From Lysobacter alkalisoli (lineage in GTDB: Bacteria > Pseudomonadota > Gammaproteobacteria > Xanthomonadales > Xanthomonadaceae), in NCBI RefSeq assembly GCF_006547045.1, contig NZ_CP041242.1, positions 2,366,001 through 2,430,000 of the forward strand: DNA of 64,000 nt, in the 5' to 3' direction. Every line of letters begins with the position of its first letter. Position 1 is the first letter of the stretch. The position numbers and the translations under genes are program-made. A model generated the notes under the pieces. The model saw only the letters and a program-made list of their open reading frames with translations. It did not search any database and was not told where the DNA came from. Shown piece by piece: positions 18,006-27,788 of this stretch.

Positions 18006-18635
18006 TTGGATTGCACTGATGCCAGCGTACTGTTGATCGACGACGATGCAGCCGTGCGCAACGGCCTGGTCCGGCTGATTCGTTCGGCCGGATGGAACGC
18101 GACGCCGTTCGCGTCCGCGGAAGAGTTTCTCGCCTCCGACGCTACCGATGACCTGGGCTGCATCGTGCTCGACATCCGCATGCCCGGACTCACCGGCCCG
18201 GAGTTGCACGCCTGGATGCGCGAGCACGACATTTCGTTGCCCGTGATCTATCTTTCCGGCTTTTGCGACATCCGCACGAGCGTCCAGGCAATGAAACTGG
18301 GGGCTTCCGATGTGCTCGAGAAGCCCGCCGATGCCGATGTCCTGCTGCAGGCGATCGCTGCCGCCGTCGAACGCCATCGTCAAGACTGTTCCCGCCGCCA
18401 GGCCTCCGATGCGTTCGGCACCCGGCTCGGAACGCTGTCCGTGCGCGAACGCGAGGTCATGAACCACGTGATCCTCGGGCGGCTGAACAAACAGATCGCC
18501 GCCGACCTTGGCATCTCCGAGAAGACGGTGAAGGTGCACCGCGGCCGGATGATGGCGAAGATGCGTGTGCGCTCCGTCGCCGAACTGGTTCACCAATGCG
18601 ACCAGTTCGGTATCGCGGAGCCGGAAGCAGCCTGA
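18006..18635 (+). CDS. FixJ/LuxR-type response regulator
   Basis: 209 residues from TTG 18006 (GGGGAGCGCAGGACC upstream; no in-frame ATG or GTG fits better). Receiver domain at 1-120 with acidic residues D12-D14, phospho-acceptor Asp56 in CIVLDIRMPG and the conserved Lys in LEKPADAD. A LuxR-type helix-turn-helix spans about 137-200 (LSVREREVMNHVILGRLNKQ...ISEKTVKVHRG). FixJ-type proteins activate transcription when phosphorylated by a PAS kinase, and one is encoded 700 bp downstream. Semi-palindromic repeats in front of this gene and the next suggest autoregulation. Confidence 0.9.
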   Translation: MDCTDASVLLIDDDAAVRNGLVRLIRSAGWNATPFASAEEFLASDATDDLGCIVLDIRMPGLTGPELHAWMREHDISLPVIYLSGFCDIRTSVQAMKLGASDVLEKPADADVLLQAIAAAVERHRQDCSRRQASDAFGTRLGTLSVREREVMNHVILGRLNKQIAADLGISEKTVKVHRGRMMAKMRVRSVAELVHQCDQFGIAEPEAA

Positions 18636-18687
18636 GGGCTTCCCAGCTCACCCGGTCTGCCCGACAGAACCTGGAGCGCCCCATCGG

Positions 18688-18702
18688 ATGGGATCAAGGT
18701 CC
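18688..18702 (+). promoter_or_regulatory. Copy 3 of the semi-palindromic element
   Basis: ATGGGATCAAGGTCC, exact inverted copy of 17775-17789, sits 125 bp before the single-domain receiver gene. With the flanking CC it reads GGGATCAAGGTCCC, an imperfect dyad. Confidence 0.45.
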
Positions 18703-18827
18703 CATACTCTTTCACCTCCCGGCCGGACTAGTGTCCAGTGGGGCAAGACTTGCGCCAGCTTCTCCCAGCCTACGCCAGTCCTGACCGAACCGTCGGCATT
18801 GCCCCAGGACGCGACAGGAGACCCGAG

Positions 18828-19220
18828 GTGGTCAAGCGCGAAGTAGCAGCCACGGTGGTCTACATCGTCGACGACGACGCTGCCGTGCGCGAAGGTTTCG
18901 CCCGGCTCCTCCGTTCGGCGGGGCTGGCCCCACGCCCCTATGGATCGCCGGAGCAGTTCCTTGAGGAAGTAATCAATACCCCGGACGCCTGTGTGCTGCT
19001 GGACATCACCATGCCACGCATGACCGGCGCCGACGTCCAGGCACGCCTGTCCAGTCTTGAGATCGCCTTGCCGGTGATCACCGTCTCGGCCCGCGACGAT
19101 GCCGAGACGCGATCCTGGGCGCGCGAGCTCGGGGCGCGCATGTTCCTGCGCAAACCGGTCGACGACCAGGCCCTTATCGATGCGATCAACTGGGTGACCG
19201 GCAGCAACCACGACCGTTGA
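18828..19220 (+). CDS. Stand-alone receiver-domain response regulator
   Basis: 130 residues from GTG 18828, chosen because AGGAG lies seven bases upstream; an open frame extends further but without receiver-like sequence. Receiver motifs: DDD at 15-17, phospho-acceptor Asp59 in CVLLDITMPRMTG, Ser/Thr in TVSARDD and Lys in LRKPVDD. There is no output domain, so it probably acts by protein contact or as a phosphate sink in the adjacent FixJ-like pathway. Histidine kinase follows after 107 bp. Confidence 0.88.
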   Translation: MVKREVAATVVYIVDDDAAVREGFARLLRSAGLAPRPYGSPEQFLEEVINTPDACVLLDITMPRMTGADVQARLSSLEIALPVITVSARDDAETRSWARELGARMFLRKPVDDQALIDAINWVTGSNHDR

Positions 19221-19327
19221 ACCCGGGACGACAAGTCCCGCGATGACGGACACATAGGAGATTCTTTCCCCGGAGGTCGGCGCTAGACTGGCGCCTGTCC
19301 CGGCGCGGGCCGGGCAGGGGATCAACT

Positions 19328-21586
19328 ATGGACTGGGTCGACATTCTCTGGCCGTTGATGGGAGGGGTGAGCCTGACCCTCGGCCTCATCCACGTGCTGA
19401 TCTGGTTCCGGCTGCGCAACCAGCCCGCATTCCTGATGTTTGCCCTGGCTGCAGGCGCGATCGCAGTGTTGTCGGTCTTCGAACTGTCCCTGATGCGCGC
19501 CCAGACACCACAGCAGTACGCGGCGATACTGCGCCAGGCACAACTGCCGGTCCTGCTGGTGCTCGTTTCCCTGATCGGATTCGTCCTCCTGCATTTCCGT
19601 GCAGGCCGGCCATGGCTGGGATTCACCGCGTTCGCGTTGCGCGTGGGCAGCCTGCTCCCCGGCCTGGTCTCGGGAGGAAGCCTCAGATTCCTCAATATCG
19701 AGGAACTGCGGCAGGTCGAACTTTGGGGAGGGGCCGTCGTGGCGGTGCCCGTCGGCAATGCGAGCCCTTGGCTGCTGCTCGCCCAGGCCAGCGAGCTGGT
19801 CCTGGTGCTGTTCCTCGCGGATGCGATCGCATCGGTCTGGCGACGTACGCGAGACCACTCTGAGCGACGACGCGCCATGCTCGTGTGCGGAAGCATGATC
19901 GTGTTCGTGCTGATCGCCGGTGCCCTGGCGTCGCTGGTGGCGTTCGGCCGCGTGCATGCGCCGCTGATGGTCAACATCCCGTTCCTCGGTGTGCTCATCG
20001 TGATGAGTCTCGAGCTGGGCGGGCGCGTCGCGCGCTCGTTCTGGCTCGAGCGCCGGCTGGAGGAGAGCCAGTCGACGCTGCGCGGCAGCGAGGAGCGCTT
20101 CCGGTCAACGGCGGAGGCCGTCGGACTCGGCTTGTGGATCTGGGACGCCCAAAGCAGCCAGACGTGGCTCACCGAAGTGGGCAGTGCCATGATCGGCATG
20201 CCAGTGGGCGAAAGGTTGAGCCGTGAATCGCTGCTGTCTCGCATCCATCCCGGAGACCGCGCCGCGCTCCTTCAGGCGCGAGACGACGCCCTACTCCACA
20301 CCGGCAGGTTCGAGTGTGAGTACAGGCTACCGCAGCCAGGCGGTGGCGTCCGCTGGATCGCCGCCAGCGGTCGCGTCGAGTACGACCCGTTGGGCGCGCC
20401 CAAGTGCCTGCGTGGCGTGATCATCGACATCAGCGAACGGCGTCAGGCCGAAGAACTCTTCCGTGTCGTGTTCGAGAACTCCCCTATCGCCAAACTGATG
20501 GTCGATGGTGACGGCTGCATCGTGCTCGCCAATATCCAGGCGGCGCGCGTGTTCGGCCACGACCGGGCGGACCTTCTGGATCAGCACATCGACCGGCTGG
20601 TGCCGGAGCTCCGCGCGGAACGCTCGCACCGTGGCGTGTGGGTCATGGACACTCCTGGCATCCCCCCCGCGCGTGAGCTGCCTGGATACCGCAAGGACGG
20701 AAGCAACGTCCCGATAGAGGTGACTGTCAGTCCGATCGTCGTCGACGGCAAGCAGTTCGTGCTCGCTTCCATCCATGACATCAGCAAACGCGTGAGCATC
20801 CAGAATGAAGTGGCGGTCCAGCGCGAGGAGCTCACTCACCTCTCGCGCATCGCCCTTCTGGGCGAGATGTCAGGCTCGCTGGCCCATGAGCTCAATCAGC
20901 CGCTGACGGCGGTGTTGAGCAACGCCCAGGCCGCATTGCGCTTCCTCGACAACGATCGACCGGACCTGCACGAAGTGCACGCGTGCCTGACACAGATCGT
21001 CGAGAGCGACAAACGTGCGGGCGAAATCATCCGCCGGCTGCGCGCGATGCTCCGCAAGGAGCAGGTCAGCTACGAGGAGCTGCAGGTCAACGATGTCGTA
21101 CACGACGTCCTGCGCCTGATCAACAGCGACCTGTTGAACCGCAACGTGTCCGTACGCCTGAATCTGGCGTCGCCACTTCCTTCGGTCAGCGGCGACCGGG
21201 TGCAGCTGCAGCAGGTGTTGCTGAACCTGGTGATCAATGCGTGCGATGCGATGGACCAGATCGAGACCGACCGTGCCCTGGCGATCCTGACCCGGAGCAC
21301 GGAGGATCCCGGTGTCGAGATCCTGGTCAGCGACGTTGGACGGGGCATTCCGCCCGACGACCTGGAAGGCGTATTCGCCCCATTCACGACGAGCAAGCCG
21401 CAGGGGCTGGGTCTAGGACTGGCGGTCTGCCGAACCATCATCCACGCACACCACGGCACGCTCGTGGCAGTCAACAACCCGGGCGTGGGCGCCACCTTGA
21501 AGATCCTGTTGCCGGCGTGTTCTGCCGGATCCGACGAAGCATTTCGTAATGCTCCCGGTTCTCGAGAATTCCAAAAGTCGAGTTAG
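19328..21586 (+). CDS. Membrane PAS sensor histidine kinase (FixL-like output)
   Basis: 752 residues. Residues 1-235 contain about seven membrane helices forming a sensory module. Two PAS/PAC domains follow (about 260-375, with the PAC end GVIIDISERRQAEE, and about 380-495, ending ASIHDISKRV). The dimerisation domain has LLGEMSGSLAHELNQPL with His520, the FixL/NtrB-type H-box, and the HATPase domain shows the N box (NLVINACDAMD), DVGRGIPPDD and GLGLGLAVC. It likely phosphorylates the FixJ-like regulator and the lone receiver encoded upstream. The stimulus is unknown; no heme-ligating PAS pattern was identified. Confidence 0.9.
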   Translation: MDWVDILWPLMGGVSLTLGLIHVLIWFRLRNQPAFLMFALAAGAIAVLSVFELSLMRAQTPQQYAAILRQAQLPVLLVLVSLIGFVLLHFRAGRPWLGFTAFALRVGSLLPGLVSGGSLRFLNIEELRQVELWGGAVVAVPVGNASPWLLLAQASELVLVLFLADAIASVWRRTRDHSERRRAMLVCGSMIVFVLIAGALASLVAFGRVHAPLMVNIPFLGVLIVMSLELGGRVARSFWLERRLEESQSTLRGSEERFRSTAEAVGLGLWIWDAQSSQTWLTEVGSAMIGMPVGERLSRESLLSRIHPGDRAALLQARDDALLHTGRFECEYRLPQPGGGVRWIAASGRVEYDPLGAPKCLRGVIIDISERRQAEELFRVVFENSPIAKLMVDGDGCIVLANIQAARVFGHDRADLLDQHIDRLVPELRAERSHRGVWVMDTPGIPPARELPGYRKDGSNVPIEVTVSPIVVDGKQFVLASIHDISKRVSIQNEVAVQREELTHLSRIALLGEMSGSLAHELNQPLTAVLSNAQAALRFLDNDRPDLHEVHACLTQIVESDKRAGEIIRRLRAMLRKEQVSYEELQVNDVVHDVLRLINSDLLNRNVSVRLNLASPLPSVSGDRVQLQQVLLNLVINACDAMDQIETDRALAILTRSTEDPGVEILVSDVGRGIPPDDLEGVFAPFTTSKPQGLGLGLAVCRTIIHAHHGTLVAVNNPGVGATLKILLPACSAGSDEAFRNAPGSREFQKSS

Positions 21587-21759
21587 GTGGAAGCGTGCGA
21601 AAGATGGTTCCATACGCGTTACCACTCGTTCAGGCCAGGTAACGAGGCCTTAACGCCGATCGGCAATCGCGATCGGCCGCCGCCGCTTCGGCAATGACCG
21701 TTCACCCTGGCTTGACCCGGTGCCATCGATGGTAGTTGGCAAAGCGCCGGTCCATTCGC

Positions 21760-23706
21760 ATGACACCGCAAGAGCTAGCCTCCTCCCACGCGTTCGCGGC
21801 AGTTGCACGCCATCCCTGGTGGAGCGCCGCCGCGGTACTGGCCGCGGCCATCGTCGTGCTGGTGCTGGCGTGGGACTGGAACTGGTTCAAGGGTCCCGTT
21901 GAACGGATCGTCCAGGCACGCACCCAGCGCAGTTTCGAGATCGGCGGAGATCTGGACGTGAAGCCCGGTCGCGTCACCCTGGTCCGCGCCGATGCATTGC
22001 AGTTGGGCAACGCCGCGTGGTCGGAGCATCCGGGCATGGCCAGTGCCGAACGTCTGGAGTTGCGGCTGCAGACGTTGCCGCTGCTCATTGGTCGCGTGCG
22101 CGCGCCCGAGATCCGGCTGACGAAGCCACGATTGCTCCTGGAAGCCAATCCCGAGGGTGGTGGCAACTGGGATTTCGCGACCGGTGGTGATGGCGACCCG
22201 ATCCGGCTGCGCAGGCTGTGGATCGACGACGGCCGACTCCGGTTCCTGGATGCGTCGCACAAGACCGATATCGACCTGGCTGTCTCCAGCAGCAAACCGC
22301 CGCCCGGGACCTCCGTCGCCCCCATCGGGATTGCCGGCGGCGGCCACTGGAAAGGGGCCGCGTTCGAGCTCGAAGGCCATGCCCAATCACCGTTGGCATT
22401 GCAGGACGACGACCCGTCCTATCGCATCGATCTCCAGGCACGGGCCGGCGACACCCGGGCGCACGCGCGCGGCGAGCTGGTCGACCCGCTGCGGTTGCAA
22501 GGCTTCGATCTGCGCTTGAAGTTGTCGGGGCAGGATCTGGAGGACCTCTATCCACTGATCGGTATCGCGCTGCCGCCGACGCCCCCCTACACGCTCGACG
22601 GCCGCTTCAGCCGCGACGATGACACCTGGCATTACGACGGCTTCAGCGGCACGGTCGGCGACAGCGACCTTGCCGGCTCCGCCAGTGTCACCGTCGGCGG
22701 CACCCGCCCTTACCTGCGTGCCGACCTGGTGTCGAAGCGGCTGGATTTCGATGACCTCGCCGGTTTTGTCGGCGGCACGCCACGACTGGATGCCGACGGG
22801 AGCGGTGATGGAGGCGGCCGGCCGGAACCGGACCGGCGCAACAGCGGCAACCGTGTGCTGCCGGACACGCCCTATGAGCTGGACAAACTGCGGGCCATGG
22901 ACGCACAGGTGCGCCTGCGCGCGCTTCGCATCAACGCGCCGCGATTGCCACTGGACGGGATGGATGCCCGCCTCAAACTCGAGGCTGGCGTGCTGCAGTT
23001 GCAACCGCTGGACTTCGGCGTCGCCGGCGGACATGTCCGCGCCGACATCCACATGGACGCGCGCCAGGACACCATCCGCACCCGGGTGGACGGCGAGGTC
23101 CGCAGCCTCGACCTCGGCAAGCTGTTCCCCGACGTCCGGCTTACGCAGGATGCCATCGGCAAGATCGGCGGCAGTCTCAAGATCTCGGGCACCGGCAATT
23201 CGGTGGCGCAGATCCTCGGCAGCGCGGATGGCGACGTCGCGATCGGCATGGGCCGCGGCCAGATCAGCAACCTGCTGCTCGAATATGCGGGCCTGGATAT
23301 CGCCGAGGCGCTGCGCTTCCTCCTGACCGGGGATCGCAAGGTGCCGATCCGCTGCGCGTTCGGGGACTTCGCGGTCAAGGACGGCATCATGGACGCGCGC
23401 ACGCTGGCCTTCGACACGACCGACACGCTCATCGTCGGTAAAGGCAACATCAACCTGCGCGAGGAAACGTTCGACCTCGAACTGCGCCCGCGTCCGAAGG
23501 ACCGCAGCATCCTGGCGCTGCGCTCGCCGCTGGTACTCGAAGGCACGTTCCGCGATCCCGACTTCCACCCTGACATGGGGCGGCTTGGCGTGCGCGGCGC
23601 GATCGCGCTCACCCTGGGCAGCATCGCCCCTCCCGCTGCCCTGCTCGCCATGTTGGAACTCGGAGGGGGGCAAGACCATGATTGCGGCGGCCAATACGCC
23701 AAGTGA
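21760..23706 (+). CDS. AsmA-family envelope protein
   Basis: 648 residues from ATG 21760; a TTG at 21736 would add eight residues. One N-terminal membrane helix (about 25-45, AAAVLAAAIVVLVLAW) precedes a long periplasmic beta-rich region with AsmA features: FKGPVERIVQARTQRSFEIGGDL at the start and the C-terminal segment GKGNINLREETFDLELRPRP with LRSPLVLEGTF. AsmA/TamB/YhdP-type proteins act between inner and outer membrane, probably in lipid transfer or outer-membrane assembly. Monocistronic by spacing. Confidence 0.87.
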   Translation: MTPQELASSHAFAAVARHPWWSAAAVLAAAIVVLVLAWDWNWFKGPVERIVQARTQRSFEIGGDLDVKPGRVTLVRADALQLGNAAWSEHPGMASAERLELRLQTLPLLIGRVRAPEIRLTKPRLLLEANPEGGGNWDFATGGDGDPIRLRRLWIDDGRLRFLDASHKTDIDLAVSSSKPPPGTSVAPIGIAGGGHWKGAAFELEGHAQSPLALQDDDPSYRIDLQARAGDTRAHARGELVDPLRLQGFDLRLKLSGQDLEDLYPLIGIALPPTPPYTLDGRFSRDDDTWHYDGFSGTVGDSDLAGSASVTVGGTRPYLRADLVSKRLDFDDLAGFVGGTPRLDADGSGDGGGRPEPDRRNSGNRVLPDTPYELDKLRAMDAQVRLRALRINAPRLPLDGMDARLKLEAGVLQLQPLDFGVAGGHVRADIHMDARQDTIRTRVDGEVRSLDLGKLFPDVRLTQDAIGKIGGSLKISGTGNSVAQILGSADGDVAIGMGRGQISNLLLEYAGLDIAEALRFLLTGDRKVPIRCAFGDFAVKDGIMDARTLAFDTTDTLIVGKGNINLREETFDLELRPRPKDRSILALRSPLVLEGTFRDPDFHPDMGRLGVRGAIALTLGSIAPPAALLAMLELGGGQDHDCGGQYAK

Positions 23707-23966
23707 CCCCCTGCCGCAGCCTGCAATGACCCACGCGGGGCCGGTGGCAATGGTGAACTTTTCCTTCTCGTCGACTTGCCGCCACGTTAATGGCCCCGGA
23801 GGCAGGCTGGTTCCGGCGATGCTGCGGAGAAATCGTCATCAGCTGACGTGAGCCCGCCGGCAAGAAGAAGCACAAACGGACTCCGGGCAACCGGCACGAT
23901 GAAGCAACGGTTGAGCGCCTTGGGTCCGGATGTCGTCATCCCGTCATATCCGCACAGGAGCCCGCG

Positions 23967-25382
23967 ATGAATCCCCCGCTCTCCATCCTGGTGCCTGGCG
24001 CACTGTCCACGACGCTCGCCGCGATCGTGCTCGGTGCCTGCAGCAGCCGTGGCGTTCCACCCGACGATTCCACGCAGAACCAGCAACCGCCACCCACCGC
24101 CACCTATGCGGCGGGCACCGGCCCGAACCCCGAGTTGCCGGACCCGCGGTCCTCGCTGATCCCCACCGTCGACATTGCGCCTGCGGTGGGCTGGGCGGAC
24201 GATGCGCAACCGACGCCCGCGGACGGCTTCGCGGTCACTGCATTCGCCCGCGGCCTCGACCATCCACGCACTGTCCACGTGTTGCCCAACGGCGATGTGC
24301 TGGTGGCCGAAAGCAATGCGCCGCCGAGGGAAGTGGACAAGGGCCTGAAACGCCGGGCGATGGATGCGGTGATGAAGCGCGCGGGCGCAGGCGTGCCCAG
24401 CGCCGATCGCATCACGCTGCTGCGCGACGCGGACGGAGACGGCGTCGCCGAGATGCGTACGGCGTTCCTGGAGAACCTGACATCGCCGTTCGGCATGGCG
24501 CTGGTAGGAGACACGCTGTATGTCGCCAATGCCGACGCACTGGTGAAAGTGCCCTATGCCGAAGGCACGACCCGGATCACCAGCTCGCCGATCGAAGTCG
24601 CCCCGCTACCCGGCGGCCCGCTCAATCACCACTGGACCAAGGCGCTCATTGCGAGCCCAGACGGCAGCAAGCTGTACGTCGGCGTAGGCTCCAACAGCAA
24701 CATCGGCGAGAACGGCATGGAGATGGAAGTCGATCGCGCCGCGATACTCGAGGTCGACGCCGCCAGCGGCGAAACCCGGGTATTCGCTTCCGGTCTGCGC
24801 AACCCGACCGCACTGGACTGGAACCCGGATACCGGCGCCTTGTGGACGGTGGTGAACGAGCGCGACGAACTCGGCAATGACCTGGTGCCGGACTACCTCA
24901 CCTCGGTGCAGGAGGGCGGATTCTATGGCTGGCCCTACAGCTATTTCGGCCCGCATACGGACCCGCGCATAGACAATGATGAGCAACGGCCCGACCTGGT
25001 GGCGAAGGCGATCGTGCCGGACTATGCGCTGGGGTCGCACGTGGCGCCGCTGGGACTTGCGTTCCACACGACCGACCCGGGATCGCAGCAGGCGCTGCCG
25101 GCACGCTATCGCAATGGCGCCTTCCTCGGCCTGCATGGCTCGTGGAACCGCAGCCCGAAATCCGGTTACAAGGTGGTGTTCGTGCCGTTTTCCGACGGAA
25201 GACCGGCAGGGCCGATGGAAGACATCCTGGGCGGCTTCGTCAACACCGACGGTGAAGCGCAGGGCCGGCCGGTCGGTGTAGCCATCGATGCACGCGGGGC
25301 CGTACTGGTGGCCGACGATGTCGGCAATGCGGTCTGGCGGATCACGGCAGCCTCACCGACGGTGACCGCGCCGACGCCCTGA
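23967..25382 (+). CDS. PQQ-dependent sugar (sorbosone-type) dehydrogenase lipoprotein
   Basis: 471 residues with lipobox IVLGACSS. The six-bladed glucose/sorbosone dehydrogenase propeller is recognisable: RGLDHPRTVHVLPNGDVLVAES, GPLNHHWTKALIASPDGSKLY, VGSNSNIGENG, FASGLRNPTALDWNPDTGAL, and GAFLGLHGSWNRSPKSGYKV. Such enzymes oxidise sugars or aldehydes in the periplasm using PQQ and pass electrons to the respiratory chain. PQQ synthesis genes are not in this window. No partner cytochrome adjoins it. Confidence 0.88.
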   Translation: MNPPLSILVPGALSTTLAAIVLGACSSRGVPPDDSTQNQQPPPTATYAAGTGPNPELPDPRSSLIPTVDIAPAVGWADDAQPTPADGFAVTAFARGLDHPRTVHVLPNGDVLVAESNAPPREVDKGLKRRAMDAVMKRAGAGVPSADRITLLRDADGDGVAEMRTAFLENLTSPFGMALVGDTLYVANADALVKVPYAEGTTRITSSPIEVAPLPGGPLNHHWTKALIASPDGSKLYVGVGSNSNIGENGMEMEVDRAAILEVDAASGETRVFASGLRNPTALDWNPDTGALWTVVNERDELGNDLVPDYLTSVQEGGFYGWPYSYFGPHTDPRIDNDEQRPDLVAKAIVPDYALGSHVAPLGLAFHTTDPGSQQALPARYRNGAFLGLHGSWNRSPKSGYKVVFVPFSDGRPAGPMEDILGGFVNTDGEAQGRPVGVAIDARGAVLVADDVGNAVWRITAASPTVTAPTP

Positions 25383-25497
25383 ATGCCCTTGCGTTTCAGG
25401 CGTGGAAGCGGATGGCGATGGCAGTTCGGCCCTCGTCATGCCGGCGATGCCACCTGTCACCCCTGTCTACCCTAGACCGTCGATTCGGAGAATGTCC

Positions 25498-26652
25498 GTG
25501 AGCGGCAACGACAGCACTATCGGCTCGCACGCCGCGGCAGGCGACCGGGACCGGCCGAAGACCGCGCCAGCCTCCGGCAGTCCGGCTCACGGCCGCATCG
25601 AGACGATCGACTTCGCCCGTGGACTCGCGGTGTGCCTGATGATCCTCAGCCACGGCGTCAACGGCCTGCTGGAGTTCGACGACTTCACCGACTGGGGCAT
25701 GGTGCCGTTGCATGCGATCACCAAGTTCTCGTCATCGCTGTTCATCATGGTGTTCGGCATCGCTCTGGCGGTTGCGTTCGTGCCGAAGACCGGTGCACCG
25801 GACTGGCCACGACGGCGCAACAGGCTGTTGTGGCGCGGGCTGGTGGTGCTGTTCTGGTACAAGGTGCTGACGGTCGTGGAGATGTACGCGCAGCACGATC
25901 GCGAAGCGATCCTCGACACGCTGCGGTATCGCAACTTTCCCTCCTACGCCGAGATCCTCGGCTTCTACGCCATCGCCTTGTTGTGGATTCCGTGGCTGTT
26001 GCCACTGTGGGCACGTACGCCGGCGCTGCTGCGTTGGGCAAGTCCGGCGCTGCTGGCGCTGGCGTCGTGGTGGCTGCTCGAGAACTTCGACTTCCGGGGC
26101 GTGCCGCAGCTGCAGGCGATCCTGGTCGAGCATCCCGACTACTACACGTGGGGCCAGTTTTCACGCGGACCGCTGGTCCTGCTCGGCCTGCTGATCGGGG
26201 GCCTGTTGTTGCGCTGCCATGACCGGACGCACGCGCGCATGGCGCTGGCCGGCGCGCTGGCACTGATCTCGGCGGCGCTGTTGATCGCTTTCGTTTCCCT
26301 GGCCGGCGACAGCCTCGACGACCGGCTCCAGGGCATCGCGCGCAACGCCGGCAAGCACCCCCCGGAACTGATGTTCATGCTGTTCAGCCTGGGCGGTGCC
26401 TCTGCATTGCTGGCACTGGCGGTGGCCGGCGGCGATTGGCTGGCACGGGTGCTGCGCCCGGTCACCCTCATCGGCAGCGACGCGTTGATGGCCTTCGTGT
26501 TCCACATCGCGGTGATCTTCATCCTGTTCCGCGACATGCTGGGGTATCTCCACACAGTCTCCTATCAGTTCGCATTGACCCTGAGCCTTGGCCTGATCCT
26601 GGCCACGTCGGCATGGATCTGGCTGCTGCAGAGGGTTCAGCGCAGATCATGA
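25498..26652 (+). CDS. Membrane acyltransferase-like protein (HGSNAT/DUF1624 type)
   Basis: About 384 residues from GTG 25498, which has GGAG at seven bases; ATG 25492 is too close to that site. After a polar N-terminus come IETIDFARGLAVCLMILSHG and about ten membrane segments. The RG.....M...H arrangement in the first helix is typical of the heparan-alpha-glucosaminide N-acetyltransferase-like and acyltransferase-3-like membrane families, where the His is catalytic. Acyl acceptor unknown. The stop overlaps the next start (ATGA), so it is co-translated with a beta-lactamase-like hydrolase. Confidence 0.75.
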   Translation: MSGNDSTIGSHAAAGDRDRPKTAPASGSPAHGRIETIDFARGLAVCLMILSHGVNGLLEFDDFTDWGMVPLHAITKFSSSLFIMVFGIALAVAFVPKTGAPDWPRRRNRLLWRGLVVLFWYKVLTVVEMYAQHDREAILDTLRYRNFPSYAEILGFYAIALLWIPWLLPLWARTPALLRWASPALLALASWWLLENFDFRGVPQLQAILVEHPDYYTWGQFSRGPLVLLGLLIGGLLLRCHDRTHARMALAGALALISAALLIAFVSLAGDSLDDRLQGIARNAGKHPPELMFMLFSLGGASALLALAVAGGDWLARVLRPVTLIGSDALMAFVFHIAVIFILFRDMLGYLHTVSYQFALTLSLGLILATSAWIWLLQRVQRRS

Positions 26653-27788
26653 TCATGCGCGTAGCATCCACACCGATGATCGGGACACGATGCATCCTCC
26701 TCGGCATCCTGCTGCTGGTCTCGGCTGGACAAGCAGGTGCCCCGCCTCCCCTGGCGATGCCGGAGCCGCCGTGGGCGGATCCGCTGCGTGCCAGGCTCGA
26801 AGCCGTCGAGGCGCGCCTCCCGGGCGAGATCGGCGTCTACGTCCACCATGTCGGTCGCGACGAGTCGTTCTCGTACCGCGCCGGCGAGAACTGGTACCTG
26901 GCGTCCGGGATCAAGGTGCCGGTGGCGATTGCGGTGTGGCGCCGTATCGAAGACGGCGAACTGACCCTCGATACGCACATCCGGCTTCAGGCCAACGACT
27001 TCGTCGACGGTGCGGGACAGACCAACTGGCATCGCGCCGGCACGCCGCTGCGTGTCGACTACCTGCTTCAGCAGATGCTGGTCTACAGCGACAACACTGC
27101 CACCGATGTGCTGATCCGCAGTGTCGGCCTGGATGCCGTGAATGCAGTGGCGGCCGAATTGCTGGAGGGAGACGGTCTGGTGATCACCAGCCTGGCCGAC
27201 GTCCGCCGCCTCGCGTACGGCATGTTCCACGCCGGCGCCGCGGATCTCGATTCGCAGGACCTGCTCTCCCTGCGTCGGGCCGCGGCCGGCCCCACGCGCA
27301 TGCACCGGCTCGCGGAACTGCTGGGAGTGACGCCCGCGGACTTCCTGCATCCTGACATCGACAGTGCCTTCGAGGCCTACTACGCCACCCACGTCAATAC
27401 CGCACCGCTGCGCGACTTCGGTCGCATGCTGGTGACGGTGGCAAATGGGCTGGCGCTCGGACAGGAGGGAACCACCTACCTGCTCGACACGATGACGCGG
27501 GCAAAGACCGGCGAGAAGCGCATCAAGGCCGGATTGCCTCCCGAGGCGCGCTTCGCGCACAAGACCGGGACCCAGCACCGTCGCGCATGCGATCTGGGCA
27601 TCGTCTTGATGCCGGCGGGCGACACCATCGAGCAGGTGGTGATCGTAGCGTGCGTGCGCGGCCCGGCGTCCGTTGCCCAAAGCGAGCGCGCGCTGCGTGA
27701 AGTGGGCGCCGCCGTCACCGCCTCCGGGGTGCTGGCACGGACGACACCGGTAACCGGAGCCACGATCCCGCATCCGGAGTCCCGATGA
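26649..27788 (+). CDS. Serine hydrolase, class A beta-lactamase-like (first of a pair)
   Basis: 379 residues from ATG 26649, fixed by the ATGA overlap with the preceding gene. Signal peptide ends near SAGQAG. The three active-site motifs of class A beta-lactamases/DD-peptidases are present: S-x-x-K as ASGIKVPVA, S-D-N as VYSDNTATD, and K-T-G as AHKTGTQ. The Glu166 region is not recognisable, so true beta-lactamase activity is uncertain; peptidoglycan or ester hydrolysis is an alternative. It overlaps its paralogue downstream, again through ATGA. Confidence 0.85.
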   Translation: MIMRVASTPMIGTRCILLGILLLVSAGQAGAPPPLAMPEPPWADPLRARLEAVEARLPGEIGVYVHHVGRDESFSYRAGENWYLASGIKVPVAIAVWRRIEDGELTLDTHIRLQANDFVDGAGQTNWHRAGTPLRVDYLLQQMLVYSDNTATDVLIRSVGLDAVNAVAAELLEGDGLVITSLADVRRLAYGMFHAGAADLDSQDLLSLRRAAAGPTRMHRLAELLGVTPADFLHPDIDSAFEAYYATHVNTAPLRDFGRMLVTVANGLALGQEGTTYLLDTMTRAKTGEKRIKAGLPPEARFAHKTGTQHRRACDLGIVLMPAGDTIEQVVIVACVRGPASVAQSERALREVGAAVTASGVLARTTPVTGATIPHPESR

